33,795 nt of DNA from assembly GCA_964624255.1 (NCBI GenBank), contig CAZUWV010000011.1, forward strand, positions 1-33,795, written 5' to 3'. Both the position numbers and the translations under genes were made by a program. The DNA is from JAUZQZ01 sp964624255 (GTDB lineage Bacteria; Pseudomonadota; Zetaproteobacteria; Mariprofundales; Mariprofundaceae). The notes beneath the pieces were generated by a model. It was not told where the DNA came from. It made no database searches and saw nothing but the letters and a program-made list of their open reading frames with translations. Shown piece by piece: positions 8,654-16,446 of this stretch (position 1 is its first letter; each line of letters starts with the position of its first letter).

Positions 8654-9478
8654 GTGAAAAAAGGGATGGTTGATGAACAGGTGAAAGAAACCGTGGATAT
8701 AAATCATATTACCGAGCTACTGCGCGAAGCGGGCAGGACGATTTTGATGCCTGCATTTCAGCGCCAATCCAATCGTATCCATACCAAGAATGACGGTTCC
8801 GTTGTGACCGAAGCTGATATGGAATGTCAGCGAGTTATCCGTGAAAAACTGGCGGTTCTACATCCCGAAATTTATTTTCTGGGTGAGGAAATGGAGGAAG
8901 AACAACAACTTGCGTGTCTGAGGAATGGTCATCGTTTCTGGTGTCTTGACCCACTGGATGGAACCACTAATTTTGTTACATCGCTCCCGGCATTCGGAAT
9001 ATCTCTGGCACTGGTCGAGCATAACAAGCCCGTACTCGCTTGCATCCATGATCCGGTGCGTGACGAAAGTTTTTCCGCTATTCGCGGTGAGGGTGCATGC
9101 CTAAACCAGCGGACCATGAGGGCCGTACCGGCGAAGCCCCTCGCCGAAACTGTCGGCTTTATTGATTTCAAACGGCTCCGTGATGGTCTCGCCAGCCATC
9201 TGGCAACGGAGAAATGCTACCGGAGCCAACGTAATATTGGCAGTTGTGCCCTCGAATGGGCATGGCTTGCGGCCGGAAGGGCACAATTTATAATTCATGG
9301 GAATGAGAGGCTATGGGATTATGCTGCAGGCTGCCTTCTGGCCACTGAAGCTGGCTGTACCGTGTCTGACTTCAGGCAGCGGCACCCCTTTCACACAAAG
9401 CAGCTGGATAGCTCCATCGTAGCCGCCACGTCTGCCGATCTGCATCGGCAGCTATTATCCTTGCTGGATGCCGAATGA
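8654..9478 (+). CDS. Inositol-monophosphatase-family phosphatase
   Basis: Mg-dependent, Li-sensitive-type sugar/nucleotide monophosphatase of the IMPase/FBPase superfamily, 274 residues, cytoplasmic. The metal-site motifs are intact: GEE (about 77-79), WCLDPLDGTTNF (about 95-106) and WDYAAG (about 220-225). The substrate is not decidable by eye: inositol-1-phosphate (SuhB), 3'-phosphoadenosine phosphate (CysQ) and histidinol-phosphate phosphatases share these motifs. The start is GTG at 8654 with GGA five bases upstream; ATG at 8666 is possible but leaves no room for a ribosome site. It is divergent from pfp across the 168-bp element. Confidence 0.88.
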   Translation: MKKGMVDEQVKETVDINHITELLREAGRTILMPAFQRQSNRIHTKNDGSVVTEADMECQRVIREKLAVLHPEIYFLGEEMEEEQQLACLRNGHRFWCLDPLDGTTNFVTSLPAFGISLALVEHNKPVLACIHDPVRDESFSAIRGEGACLNQRTMRAVPAKPLAETVGFIDFKRLRDGLASHLATEKCYRSQRNIGSCALEWAWLAAGRAQFIIHGNERLWDYAAGCLLATEAGCTVSDFRQRHPFHTKQLDSSIVAATSADLHRQLLSLLDAE

Positions 9479-9558
9479 ATACCCATCCATGCCATCCTGC
9501 CTGGCATCGCTTATATTATGGCCTGAACCCTGAAAGTGTGGCACGCACATCGTGCAGG

Positions 9559-9822
9559 TTAGCTTTCACCATCCAGCCATGAGTCCAGTTCTTTTCTGCG
9601 TTCCAGGGCATAAAGTTCGTCGCACCCGCCCACATGGCGATTATTAATGAATATCTGGGGGATCGTGCGCGAGCCGCCGCTCCGTCCGAGCATTTCGTCG
9701 CGCCGCTCCGGTTCGGTCTGCACGTTGTATTCAACGAATGCCAGGCCCTTTTTCTTCAGCAACATCTTGGCCCGTATACAATATGGACAAAAATCACCTG
9801 AATATACTTCAATCATTGCCAT
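9559..9822 (-). CDS. grxC: Glutaredoxin (GrxC type)
   Basis: Small thiol-disulfide oxidoreductase of 87 residues, reduced by glutathione. It has the dithiol active site CPYC at residues 13-16, the cis-Pro loop TIPQIFI and the GGCDEL glutathione-binding motif. All are standard for GrxC, and the length is normal. It begins seven bases after the comF stop, with GGAAAAAG before the ATG, so it is probably co-transcribed with comF. Confidence 0.95.
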   Translation of the reverse strand: MAMIEVYSGDFCPYCIRAKMLLKKKGLAFVEYNVQTEPERRDEMLGRSGGSRTIPQIFINNRHVGGCDELYALERRKELDSWLDGES

Positions 9823-9829
9823 CTTTTTC

Positions 9830-10576
9830 CTACTCCTTGTCAGCTATACGCGCTAGCGAAAATGCATGTACGGGATGCCCCGCAGGTTTCAATGCCCGGC
9901 AAGCATAGTGCAGTGTTGCCCCGGTTGTGCGGATGTCATCCACAACCCATAGCCGCCTCCCTGCATCCAGGTGCAGACGGCTCAGGAAGTCGCTGTTCAC
10001 CCGGAAGACCTTACGCAGATTATTCCAACGCTGTGTGCGGGACAGGGAGGATTGTCGATGCTGTGCCCCCGAACGTCGTAACACGCTGAAGTCCATTTGG
10101 CTTCCGGTCACTTTACAAATGGCTTTACACAGGTCCGCAGCATGATGACGGCCCGCCTTCCGCATACGGGCGATAGGCATGGGTAAGGGCAGCAGCACAT
10201 CCTCCGGTGAAAAAATGGTCGTAAGCCTCGTTCCAGCCGCAGCCATCAGCCATTGCAGCCCCGCATCGTCGCCGCGCAGCTTCCATGCCAGGATGGATGC
10301 GCGTACGGGGCCGGCATAGGTGTACAGGCTCTCCGTATGAACTTGCGGTGGTGGCTTCCGCAGGCAACGGCCGCAGGGCCCCGGGACAATATCTACGGAT
10401 ATGACGCTTCCGCATAGGTGACACGTCTGTTGCGGCCAAATGCGAATTGCATCGGCACATGCTGCACAGCAGGTATGGTACGCGGTCATTGGCTCGTGGC
10501 AGAAAACACAAACAGGAGGAAATAAAAGGTTCCGCAGTCTGGCCCCTGACGATACGAAGGTTGACAGTGATAGCAT
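9830..10576 (-). CDS. comF: ComF family phosphoribosyltransferase-like protein
   Basis: 248 residues from the ATG at 10576. The N-terminal zinc-ribbon part is Cys-rich (LLFPPVCVFC, CCAAC, CHLCG, CGRCL). The C-terminal half is a PRTase-like domain with WVVDDIRTTGATLHYACRAL, the PRPP-binding loop (DD-x-x-TTGAT). ComF-like proteins are needed for DNA uptake in several naturally competent bacteria; whether that holds here is unknown. The frame is open to 10720, but that would bury the whole bioF start, and LLFPPVC normally lies about 10-25 residues from the N-terminus. Another ATG at 10588 is possible. It is head-to-head with bioF with essentially no spacer. Confidence 0.88.
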   Translation of the reverse strand: MLSLSTFVSSGARLRNLLFPPVCVFCHEPMTAYHTCCAACADAIRIWPQQTCHLCGSVISVDIVPGPCGRCLRKPPPQVHTESLYTYAGPVRASILAWKLRGDDAGLQWLMAAAGTRLTTIFSPEDVLLPLPMPIARMRKAGRHHAADLCKAICKVTGSQMDFSVLRRSGAQHRQSSLSRTQRWNNLRKVFRVNSDFLSRLHLDAGRRLWVVDDIRTTGATLHYACRALKPAGHPVHAFSLARIADKE

Positions 10577-11747
10577 GGTATCCAGCATGCCTGGTATGCC
10601 CGATAGTCGCAACTGGTTTTTCCCCGTGACGCCATCACGTCGGCGTACTTTTTTGCATGGTCGGAAGTCTGGCATCCGGGTGATGGTGGATGGTGTGGGG
10701 CTACTCAATTTCTCCTCCAATGATTATCTGGGGTTGAGTTTTCACCCCGAAGTTCAAAGTGCGGCCACCAGGGCCATCCAAGGTCATGGCTTTGGCAGTG
10801 GCGCTTCGCGTTTGGTAAGCGGCGATGATCCCGTCCTGCACGATCTGGAGGCCGCCCTGGCATGCTGGAAGGGGTATGAAGCTGCCCTGGTGATTGGTTC
10901 AGGGATGTTGGCTAATATTGGATTGCTGGATGCTCTGTCGGGGCGCGGCACACATCTGTTCTGCGATAAGCTCAATCATGCTTCGCTGGTGGATGGCGCG
11001 CGCCTCTGTCGTGGTGCGGTCCATCGCTATGCCCACCTTGATATGACCGGGTTGGAACGCTTGCTTGGGCGCTATCATGCACTACGGCGTATCATTGTCA
11101 GCGATGGTGTGTTCAGCATGGATGGAGACTGCGCGAATATTTGCGCCCTGATACAACTGGCAGAAGCGCATGATGCGCTTGTCGTGCTGGATGACGCGCA
11201 CGGTCTGGGCACACTGGGCCCGGATGGGCGCGGGCTTGCCGCAGAAGCGGGCGTACAGGGCCATGCGCGCCTGATAGAAACCGGGACCTGTGGTAAGGCG
11301 CTGGGGGCTTATGGCGCATTTATTCTGGGGTCATCGGAAATGATCGAAGGGCTGCGCCAATGCCTGCGCACCATGATTTATTCCACTGCTTTGCCTCCCA
11401 GTGTTCCTGCTGCGGCATTGGCGGCCCTTAAGGTGGCGCGAGAGGAAGGCTTGCCTCGCCGCTTGCAGGACAGGGTGCAACGATTTTTACAACTGGCGCG
11501 ACAGCAGGGGTTGCCTCTTGTGGTATCCCGAACACCTATCCAGCCGCTTATTCTTGGGTCGGATGAAGCGGCATTGCGAGCGTCATTCAGGCTGCGTGAG
11601 TATGGTCTTTTTGTGTCCGCTATTCGCCCGCCGACCGTACCTGAAGGAACGGCCCGTTTGCGTATCACCCTGTCGGCAGCACATGAGGGTAAGGACATCG
11701 AGCGTCTGGTCGAAGCTCTGGCCCGCACTATCCACGGATCACCGTGA
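10575..11747 (+). CDS. bioF: 8-amino-7-oxononanoate synthase
   Basis: PLP-dependent alpha-oxoamine synthase condensing pimeloyl-ACP (or -CoA) with L-alanine in biotin synthesis. NFSSNDYLGL (about residues 45-54) is the diagnostic N-terminal motif; DDAHGLGTLGPDGRG holds the PLP-contacting Asp and His; the Schiff-base Lys is in GTCGKALGAYGAF. About 390 residues from the ATG at 10575, normal for BioF. ATGs at 10587 and 10596 are alternatives and none has a strong ribosome site. The frame extends to 10440 but that part would overlap comF. No other biotin gene is in the window; in many gammaproteobacteria comF flanks bioB instead, so bioB may be elsewhere or lost from this spot. Confidence 0.93.
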   Translation: MVSSMPGMPDSRNWFFPVTPSRRRTFLHGRKSGIRVMVDGVGLLNFSSNDYLGLSFHPEVQSAATRAIQGHGFGSGASRLVSGDDPVLHDLEAALACWKGYEAALVIGSGMLANIGLLDALSGRGTHLFCDKLNHASLVDGARLCRGAVHRYAHLDMTGLERLLGRYHALRRIIVSDGVFSMDGDCANICALIQLAEAHDALVVLDDAHGLGTLGPDGRGLAAEAGVQGHARLIETGTCGKALGAYGAFILGSSEMIEGLRQCLRTMIYSTALPPSVPAAALAALKVAREEGLPRRLQDRVQRFLQLARQQGLPLVVSRTPIQPLILGSDEAALRASFRLREYGLFVSAIRPPTVPEGTARLRITLSAAHEGKDIERLVEALARTIHGSP

Positions 11748-11751
11748 TGGT

Positions 11752-11889
11752 TGATGCGGTTCTTTGGGCGACCTCGCATTCATCCAAAGGTTTTCGGTCC
11801 ATGGAACCACCATACGCCTCATCCCGCCCCGAAAATGGATTCAAGGTGGGATTGCTGCTTATATCCACCCAGGGTTTCGCAATTGGCTC
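11752..11889. repeat. Decayed copy of the 161-bp TIR element
   Basis: The stretch from about 11793 (GGTCCATGGAACCACCAT) to 11889 aligns throughout with 22398-22489, including CCCGAAAATGG, AGGTGGGATTGC and a degenerate right end (GGGTTTCGCAATTGGCTC). The left terminal repeat is not recognisable. The match begins only a few bases after the bioF stop. On the minus strand both copies keep an open frame reading NPTL(N/S)PFSG..E..GGSM(D/E)R. Confidence 0.75.
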
Positions 11890-11993
11890 CAGGGGCTCGA
11901 AATAAAAGCATGTAGGCGTATCGGCAGCGATATGCCTGGAGCCGGGATGGGCCAACGTCGCAGATCCGGCTCCATGGTGGCGGAGTTTGGTAA

Positions 11994-12734
11994 ATGAATG
12001 GGCCACCTGATCGGGAAATATTATTGCTGGCGCACGGCTCAAACGACCCGGCCTATGGCGCGGCATGCGAGTTGTTCCTGAATGGCTGGGAGCATTATTC
12101 CGGCATGCATGCCCAGCTTTGCTTTCTGGAGCAATGCGAGCCTTTGCTGGAGAGTCTGCTCAATGAGGGTTTGAAGGGTGTCCGCGCTGTGACTATATTG
12201 CCGCTTTTACTGAATACGGGCATGCACTTGCGACAGGATATCCCGGATCGGCTAGGGAAATATATACGGTATCATCCTGGAATGGGGATCCATCTTGCGG
12301 ATGGATTGGCGGATGCAAGAGTGCTTGCCGACGCCTTATACGACCGGGCCGCTGAGGTTTATACCGATAAACAACCCATTATTCTGCTGACGCATGGAAG
12401 CAGGGAGCATGGTGTACGACAACATATTACGCGATTACTTGACATGCTGGCTACGCGCATTGATGCAGAGGTTCAGCTTGCCTTTTCGGGGCATGGTAGT
12501 CCACGGCTTGGGGATGTGTTGGCACGGCAAGCGGGGGGAGATTGTGTGACGATTATACCAAACTTTCTCTTTCCGGGTCATTGGATGAGACAGGTCCGCG
12601 TGGATATGGATGCATTCTCGCGTGTTCGTTCAGCAAGCGAACCGGTATTGGCAAAACCTCTGGGAGCGCATCCGCACATATTGGAGCTGTTGCGGCAACA
12701 GGCGAATGCAATAAGGGCGCGGCAGTATTTGTGA
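11994..12734 (+). CDS. CbiX/SirB-type sirohydrochlorin chelatase-like protein
   Basis: 246 residues with two tandem CbiX-like domains. The first begins LLLAHGSNDP (about 10-19) and has LPLLLNTGMHLRQDIP; the second begins ILLTHGSREHG and has IIPNFLFPGHWMRQV. The His of each HGS and the later H-x(3-4)-D segments are the metal-site positions expected in class II chelatases, which put Fe or Co into sirohydrochlorin for siroheme or cobalamin. Which metal is used cannot be read from the sequence, and no other siroheme or B12 gene is nearby. The ATG at 11994 has GGAG eight bases upstream. Confidence 0.82.
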   Translation: MNGPPDREILLLAHGSNDPAYGAACELFLNGWEHYSGMHAQLCFLEQCEPLLESLLNEGLKGVRAVTILPLLLNTGMHLRQDIPDRLGKYIRYHPGMGIHLADGLADARVLADALYDRAAEVYTDKQPIILLTHGSREHGVRQHITRLLDMLATRIDAEVQLAFSGHGSPRLGDVLARQAGGDCVTIIPNFLFPGHWMRQVRVDMDAFSRVRSASEPVLAKPLGAHPHILELLRQQANAIRARQYL

Positions 12735-12747
12735 ACAATGCAGGTTA

Positions 12748-12978
12748 TTGATGGGTGTAACTTACATGGCGGTGGCGGCAGGACACCTGTTGGCGAAAGA
12801 AGCAGTCAAAAAAAATCCCGAACTGGCCGGTTTTCTGGATGAATGCAGCCGGATTTCTACCCGAGAGGCAGATGCCGAAACGATGGAAAAGAAGGGCATG
12901 CCGACCGGTTTTTATGCTGTTCATCCGATGACCGGGGAGAAGGTCCCGGTATGGGTTGCCAGTGTTTATTCGGTATGA
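12748..12978 (+). pseudogene. leuS: In-frame fragment of leucyl-tRNA synthetase (editing domain)
   Basis: The frame reads LMGVTYMAVAAGHLLAKEAV, then NPELAGFLDEC, EADAETMEKKGMPTGFYAVHP and TGEKVPVWVA. This matches the early CP1 editing domain of bacterial LeuRS (E. coli: CTYLAVAAGHPLA, NPELAAFIDEC, ATMEKKG, HPLTGEEIPVWAA). Similarity starts at LMGV, directly after an unrelated upstream sequence, and stops after VWVA, after which come a few unrelated residues and a stop. The fragment of about 70 residues lacks the catalytic core, the anticodon domain and the CP1 catalytic Asp, so it cannot be a synthetase. No stop or frameshift interrupts it, suggesting a recent duplication. Whether it is translated is unknown. 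Confidence 0.85.
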
Positions 12979-14024
12979 CCAATACCGACGTCATGAGAGA
13001 CTTCCCTCAAGCGCAGGGTCAGTTCCAGGCCATTGTTGTGTCCCTGAAGGTTCAGATAGATGACATTCCCCACTGGCAACACCCCCGTGATTTCGGCATG
13101 TTGGTGCGTGGCAATTTGTTCCAGTTTTCTGCCATCCCAGGTCCACAGTGAGGAAGGTGTGGAACCGTCAGCGATCCATAAGCGATGGCGCGTCATATCC
13201 CACGCCAGGCTGTGTGGGTGAGCGATGCGGCTATCGTGCAGATATGTTGTTATTTCTGGATGCTTGCCCGCGTCGGCCAGGGCGAGGATACGGCCTGTTC
13301 CAGTCTCGGCCATCAGGATACGTCCATCGGGCAATGTTTCCATATCCTCGATATGGTCGAATTCGCGAGCCTGTAAGTGCCGGGCCTGATCCTGTGGAGA
13401 TTGCGCCAGAGAAAGCATGACCCATTTTTTATCCCCGGACAGTACTTCCATACGGCGTGTCTTCAAGTTTAAGCGATATAGCGAACCTCCAACAGCATCA
13501 TCCGCCAGATAAGCAAAACGTTTGTTTTTGGAAAATGCAATCCCTCCGTGCGTGAAGTGGCCTGCGGCGCGGAATGGAGCAAGGGCACGGTTGCTGCTCA
13601 CCATACGGGTGCGGTCCACTTTCTGATTAACCGGAAAATGATCGACATCGACAATGCGCCAGATCAAACCCTGCGGAAACCCCTCACCGATCCACAGGCT
13701 ACCGTCCGGTGCAAATTTGAGCCCATCGGCATGCATTAACCCTGAAACGAGGATCATATGATGCTCTTTTTTTAGGTCGATTGCGGCCAGGCTTGGCGAA
13801 TCCTCGCTCGCCTTTGTTTCACAGCTGACGTACAGCCACCGGCCTTTTGGCGATAAGGTCAGCTTATCGGGGTGGGCGTTCTTCCATACAACTACGGAGC
13901 GGACGCGCCAGCCGGGGTCCAGCCTTAGCCCGACAGGATCCATGCTGAGATGCCCGATGCCGCGAATCAGTATGGCTGCCGTGGCGAGCGTAGCAAGAGT
14001 AAGCCATATGTATCTGGTGCGCAT
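12966..14024 (-). CDS. Membrane-anchored beta-propeller protein (SMP-30/strictosidine-synthase-like)
   Basis: 352 residues. An N-terminal hydrophobic segment (YIWLTLATLATAAILI, about 5-20) is a signal anchor, so the rest is probably periplasmic. The body has repeated propeller-blade phrases: DKLTLSPKGRWLYVSCE, ADGLKFAPDGSLWIGEG, HGGIAFSKNKRFAYLADD, DMETLPDGRILMAETG and HSLAWDMTRHRLWIADG. These resemble SMP-30/gluconolactonase/LRE-like or NHL-type six-bladed propellers. The substrate is unknown and I would not assign lactonase activity. Its 3' end overlaps the leuS fragment by 13 bases, and it is divergent from the MFS gene. Confidence 0.7.
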   Translation of the reverse strand: MRTRYIWLTLATLATAAILIRGIGHLSMDPVGLRLDPGWRVRSVVVWKNAHPDKLTLSPKGRWLYVSCETKASEDSPSLAAIDLKKEHHMILVSGLMHADGLKFAPDGSLWIGEGFPQGLIWRIVDVDHFPVNQKVDRTRMVSSNRALAPFRAAGHFTHGGIAFSKNKRFAYLADDAVGGSLYRLNLKTRRMEVLSGDKKWVMLSLAQSPQDQARHLQAREFDHIEDMETLPDGRILMAETGTGRILALADAGKHPEITTYLHDSRIAHPHSLAWDMTRHRLWIADGSTPSSLWTWDGRKLEQIATHQHAEITGVLPVGNVIYLNLQGHNNGLELTLRLREVSHDVGIGHTE

Positions 14025-14102
14025 AGACCAACTGTCAGGAATTTACGGCTTATGTGCAAGTGTGCTGTGTTGCGCGCCCGCTCGCATGGCTATGCTTGGG
14101 CC

Positions 14103-15236
14103 ATGATTTCCGTCGCATCCTTGCATTCCATCCGTCTGTTTTATGCGTCCTATTTCGCTACGATGGGGATTGTATTGCCATTTTTTCCGGTTTATCTCGC
14201 GGGCAGGGGGATGGACGCGGAAACCATCGGCCTGTTTACGGGGCTTCTGGCTATATCCAGGGTGTTGGCCCCGCCGGTGGCGGGGCACGCGCTGGATCAC
14301 AGCACTGATACCTCCCGTTTCATTCTCGTCGCATCCCTTGCCGCAGCCATGCTGGCGCTGTCGCTACCATGGTTGGAACCCGGCGTAGCGCTGGCGCTGG
14401 CCGTATTGGCATTCGGGTGTTTTTGGGCGGTGGTATTGCCGCTGGCCGATGGTTTGTCGGTGGCTATCTCCGAAGCGGCTTTGGTGGATTACGGGCGTTT
14501 GCGCGTATGGGGCTCTATCGGATTTGTTGTGGCATCCCTGGCGGGTGGTATCTGGCTGGTGGGCGAAAACAGATTTCACCTCCCTTATTGGCTAGCGGCG
14601 ACATCATTGGTGACGGCGCTGGCCGCCAGGGGATTCCCTGTGAATACATTGCAGCAGAACCAGGTGTTACCGCATGCGAAGCGTTTTTCATCATCCTTTG
14701 CCCTACTTCTTTTTGTGAGTTTCTTGATGCAGGTATCGCATGGCGCCTATTATGGCTTTTACAGCCTGTATCTGCTCAAAGCGGGTTATACGGGTTGGAT
14801 GATTGGTGGCTTATGGGTGCTTGGCGCCGCGGCTGAAATCGTGTTGATGTGGAAATGGTCTCGTCCTGTCAGTGAGGCCGCACCTGCTCTGGTACTCTCT
14901 ACATGTCTGTTCCTGGCATCGGTTCGCTGGTTGGGTATCGGCCTGACGCAGGTATGGTGGCTACTGGCATTGTTGCAATTATTACACGCGGCAAGCTTTG
15001 CCGCTTTCCATATCAATGCGGTAACGTGGGTAGGCAGGCTTTCGCCGCATGGTCGTCAGGCGAGTGCACAAAGCTGGTATTCTGCCTCGGGATTTGGTTT
15101 AGGTACGGCTCTGGGCATCGTGGCCTGCGGCTGGATATCATCGCAGTCGGGAATTTCAGGGTTTCAGATGGCATTTGTGGCATGTGCGGCAGTGGCTCTG
15201 TCGGGCGTACCTGTGGCTTTGAGATTACGGACGTAA
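14103..15236 (+). CDS. MFS transporter (HcaT-like, MFS_1_like family)
   Basis: Inner-membrane protein of 377 residues with about twelve hydrophobic segments. The N-terminus LHSIRLFYASYFATMGIVLPFFPVYL and the block GRLRVWGSIGFVVASLAGG near residue 135 resemble the PPP-type MFS subgroup that includes E. coli HcaT. The substrate cannot be inferred. The ATG at 14103 removes a soluble, Arg/Cys-rich extension (back to 13950) that overlaps the divergent propeller gene; an ATG at 14052 is also possible. The stop is two bases from the stop of the HprK-like gene, so the two are tightly convergent. Confidence 0.82.
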   Translation: MISVASLHSIRLFYASYFATMGIVLPFFPVYLAGRGMDAETIGLFTGLLAISRVLAPPVAGHALDHSTDTSRFILVASLAAAMLALSLPWLEPGVALALAVLAFGCFWAVVLPLADGLSVAISEAALVDYGRLRVWGSIGFVVASLAGGIWLVGENRFHLPYWLAATSLVTALAARGFPVNTLQQNQVLPHAKRFSSSFALLLFVSFLMQVSHGAYYGFYSLYLLKAGYTGWMIGGLWVLGAAAEIVLMWKWSRPVSEAAPALVLSTCLFLASVRWLGIGLTQVWWLLALLQLLHAASFAAFHINAVTWVGRLSPHGRQASAQSWYSASGFGLGTALGIVACGWISSQSGISGFQMAFVACAAVALSGVPVALRLRT

Positions 15237-15238
15237 TT

Positions 15239-16147
15239 CTATGCAAGGAGTGTTTTCACTTGTTTCCAGGCGGTATTCACGTCGGAGAATGCCAGCCGGT
15301 AAAAGGCAGCCTGGGCAGGTACCCATGCGTGCAGCAGACGAATGCGATCGACAGGGGATAATGGATGATGGATATGCGCAGCCAGTTCCATCACACCCTG
15401 GCTACGTCGCAGTTCGGTCAGTGTCGCCGCCGGGACCGAAGCATCGTACTGCGGGAATAATACAATGCGCATTGGTCCGGGTGTCCTCGCCAGACGTTCG
15501 GGGTGCCAGAGCAGGGATATTGTCGCCTTGCCTTCCCTGTCCGGGAAGCTGTAGGAATCTTTTTTGAACAGCCCTGATGCCAGCATCGTTTTATGAGAGA
15601 AGGCCGGGTGTTGCTCGCTGCCCCACTGCAACGGACGCGGAAATGGTGTGATGCACCCTTGTTCGTTCAGCAGTGTGAATTCATCGCTGAAGTAGGAGGC
15701 GCCCTGTAATAGCGCTTTGGTACACAGGCTGGATTTTCCCGCTCCCGAGATACCGGCACAGGTCACGCATACGTTCCCATCACTGACCGTAGCGGCATGC
15801 AGGGATATCATGGAAGGACGCAGTGCGTCAATAACCCTGTTGTACAATGCGTATTCAAGGCCCGCGACCACTTCACCTGGATCGCCTCCTTGCCAGAGGA
15901 GCGCGTCGACCAGTGAAAGTTTAATCAGGCCATCTGAGGCATTGATTGAGAAAAGTATATCCGGCGCGGAACTGTCGCTGGCTGGAAACAGTGCGGTCAG
16001 AGCGGAAATTCCATGGATACAACCAGGCTCATCGCACTCAATCCAAATATCGAGGTGGGCGATGGATATTTTTTTCCGCCAGATACCTGTGCTGGCCTGC
16101 ATTGTTTGAGGGTAACCAGGGCCGAGTATTGCTTCACATCGTTTCAA
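15239..16147 (-). CDS. HprK-like kinase of a PqqD/radical SAM cassette
   Basis: About 302 residues, related to the kinase domain of HPr kinase/phosphorylase but without its N-terminal domain. Visible features are LHAATVSDG (117-124), Walker A GISGAGKSS (132-140), YFSDEFTLL (152-160) and PFPRPL (168-173). This order is typical of the HprK-related kinases found in PqqD-containing cassettes (HPr-rel-A systems, ScmC of SynChlorMet cassettes, some lasso peptide clusters where such kinases phosphorylate the peptide). The start is uncertain: a TTG at 16147 overlaps the upstream stop as TTGA, and an ATG at 16102 would shorten it by 15 residues. It is the last gene of the minus-strand cassette. The substrate, peptide or otherwise, is not known. 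Confidence 0.82.
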   Translation of the reverse strand: MKRCEAILGPGYPQTMQASTGIWRKKISIAHLDIWIECDEPGCIHGISALTALFPASDSSAPDILFSINASDGLIKLSLVDALLWQGGDPGEVVAGLEYALYNRVIDALRPSMISLHAATVSDGNVCVTCAGISGAGKSSLCTKALLQGASYFSDEFTLLNEQGCITPFPRPLQWGSEQHPAFSHKTMLASGLFKKDSYSFPDREGKATISLLWHPERLARTPGPMRIVLFPQYDASVPAATLTELRRSQGVMELAAHIHHPLSPVDRIRLLHAWVPAQAAFYRLAFSDVNTAWKQVKTLLA

Positions 16148-16446
16148 GCTTGTTCGTCGGGGGTGTCAGCTGCGTAAATCAGGCTATTTTCAGCGAATTC
16201 GGCGAGGATAGTCGCCACATCATCCTTGGCCCGTTGCAGGTCGACATGCGTAGTCTCGTGTAGAATGGAAGCCAGATCGTCATGGCTACGCTCGCCATCG
16301 CATAAATCCAGAATTGCAGCCGCAGTCGGGTTCAGGGAGAACGTGGCCCCACTTTCGGCGTTGGCGTAAATTATTTCATCCAGGCCTTCGAGTTCCTCGC
16401 TGACCAGCCCTCTAAGCTTTAGAGGTCTAACCCCTGCATTATTCAT
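16144..16446 (-). CDS. PqqD-like peptide chaperone
   Basis: 100 residues. The pattern ANAESGATFSLNPTAAAILDLCDGERSHDDLASIL is the PqqD/RRE winged-helix fold: a short strand pair with the FSLNPTAAAILDLCDG turn, then helices. Proteins of this family bind the leader of a precursor peptide and present it to the radical SAM enzyme. The ATG at 16446 overlaps the 3' end of the radical SAM gene by eight bases and has GGGAG six bases upstream. The acidic C-terminal tail (ADTPDEQA) overlaps the next start. The order rSAM-PqqD-HprK with overlaps points to translational coupling. Confidence 0.88.
   Translation of the reverse strand: MNNAGVRPLKLRGLVSEELEGLDEIIYANAESGATFSLNPTAAAILDLCDGERSHDDLASILHETTHVDLQRAKDDVATILAEFAENSLIYAADTPDEQA

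Noticed and set aside
9540..9556. GCACG/CGTGC hairpin downstream of grxC as terminator
   Set aside because: Only a 5-bp stem and no T-run on the minus strand.
12736..12990. leuS fragment as a genuine small protein of known function
   Set aside because: It carries only part of the editing domain; no known stand-alone protein of this size was recognised.
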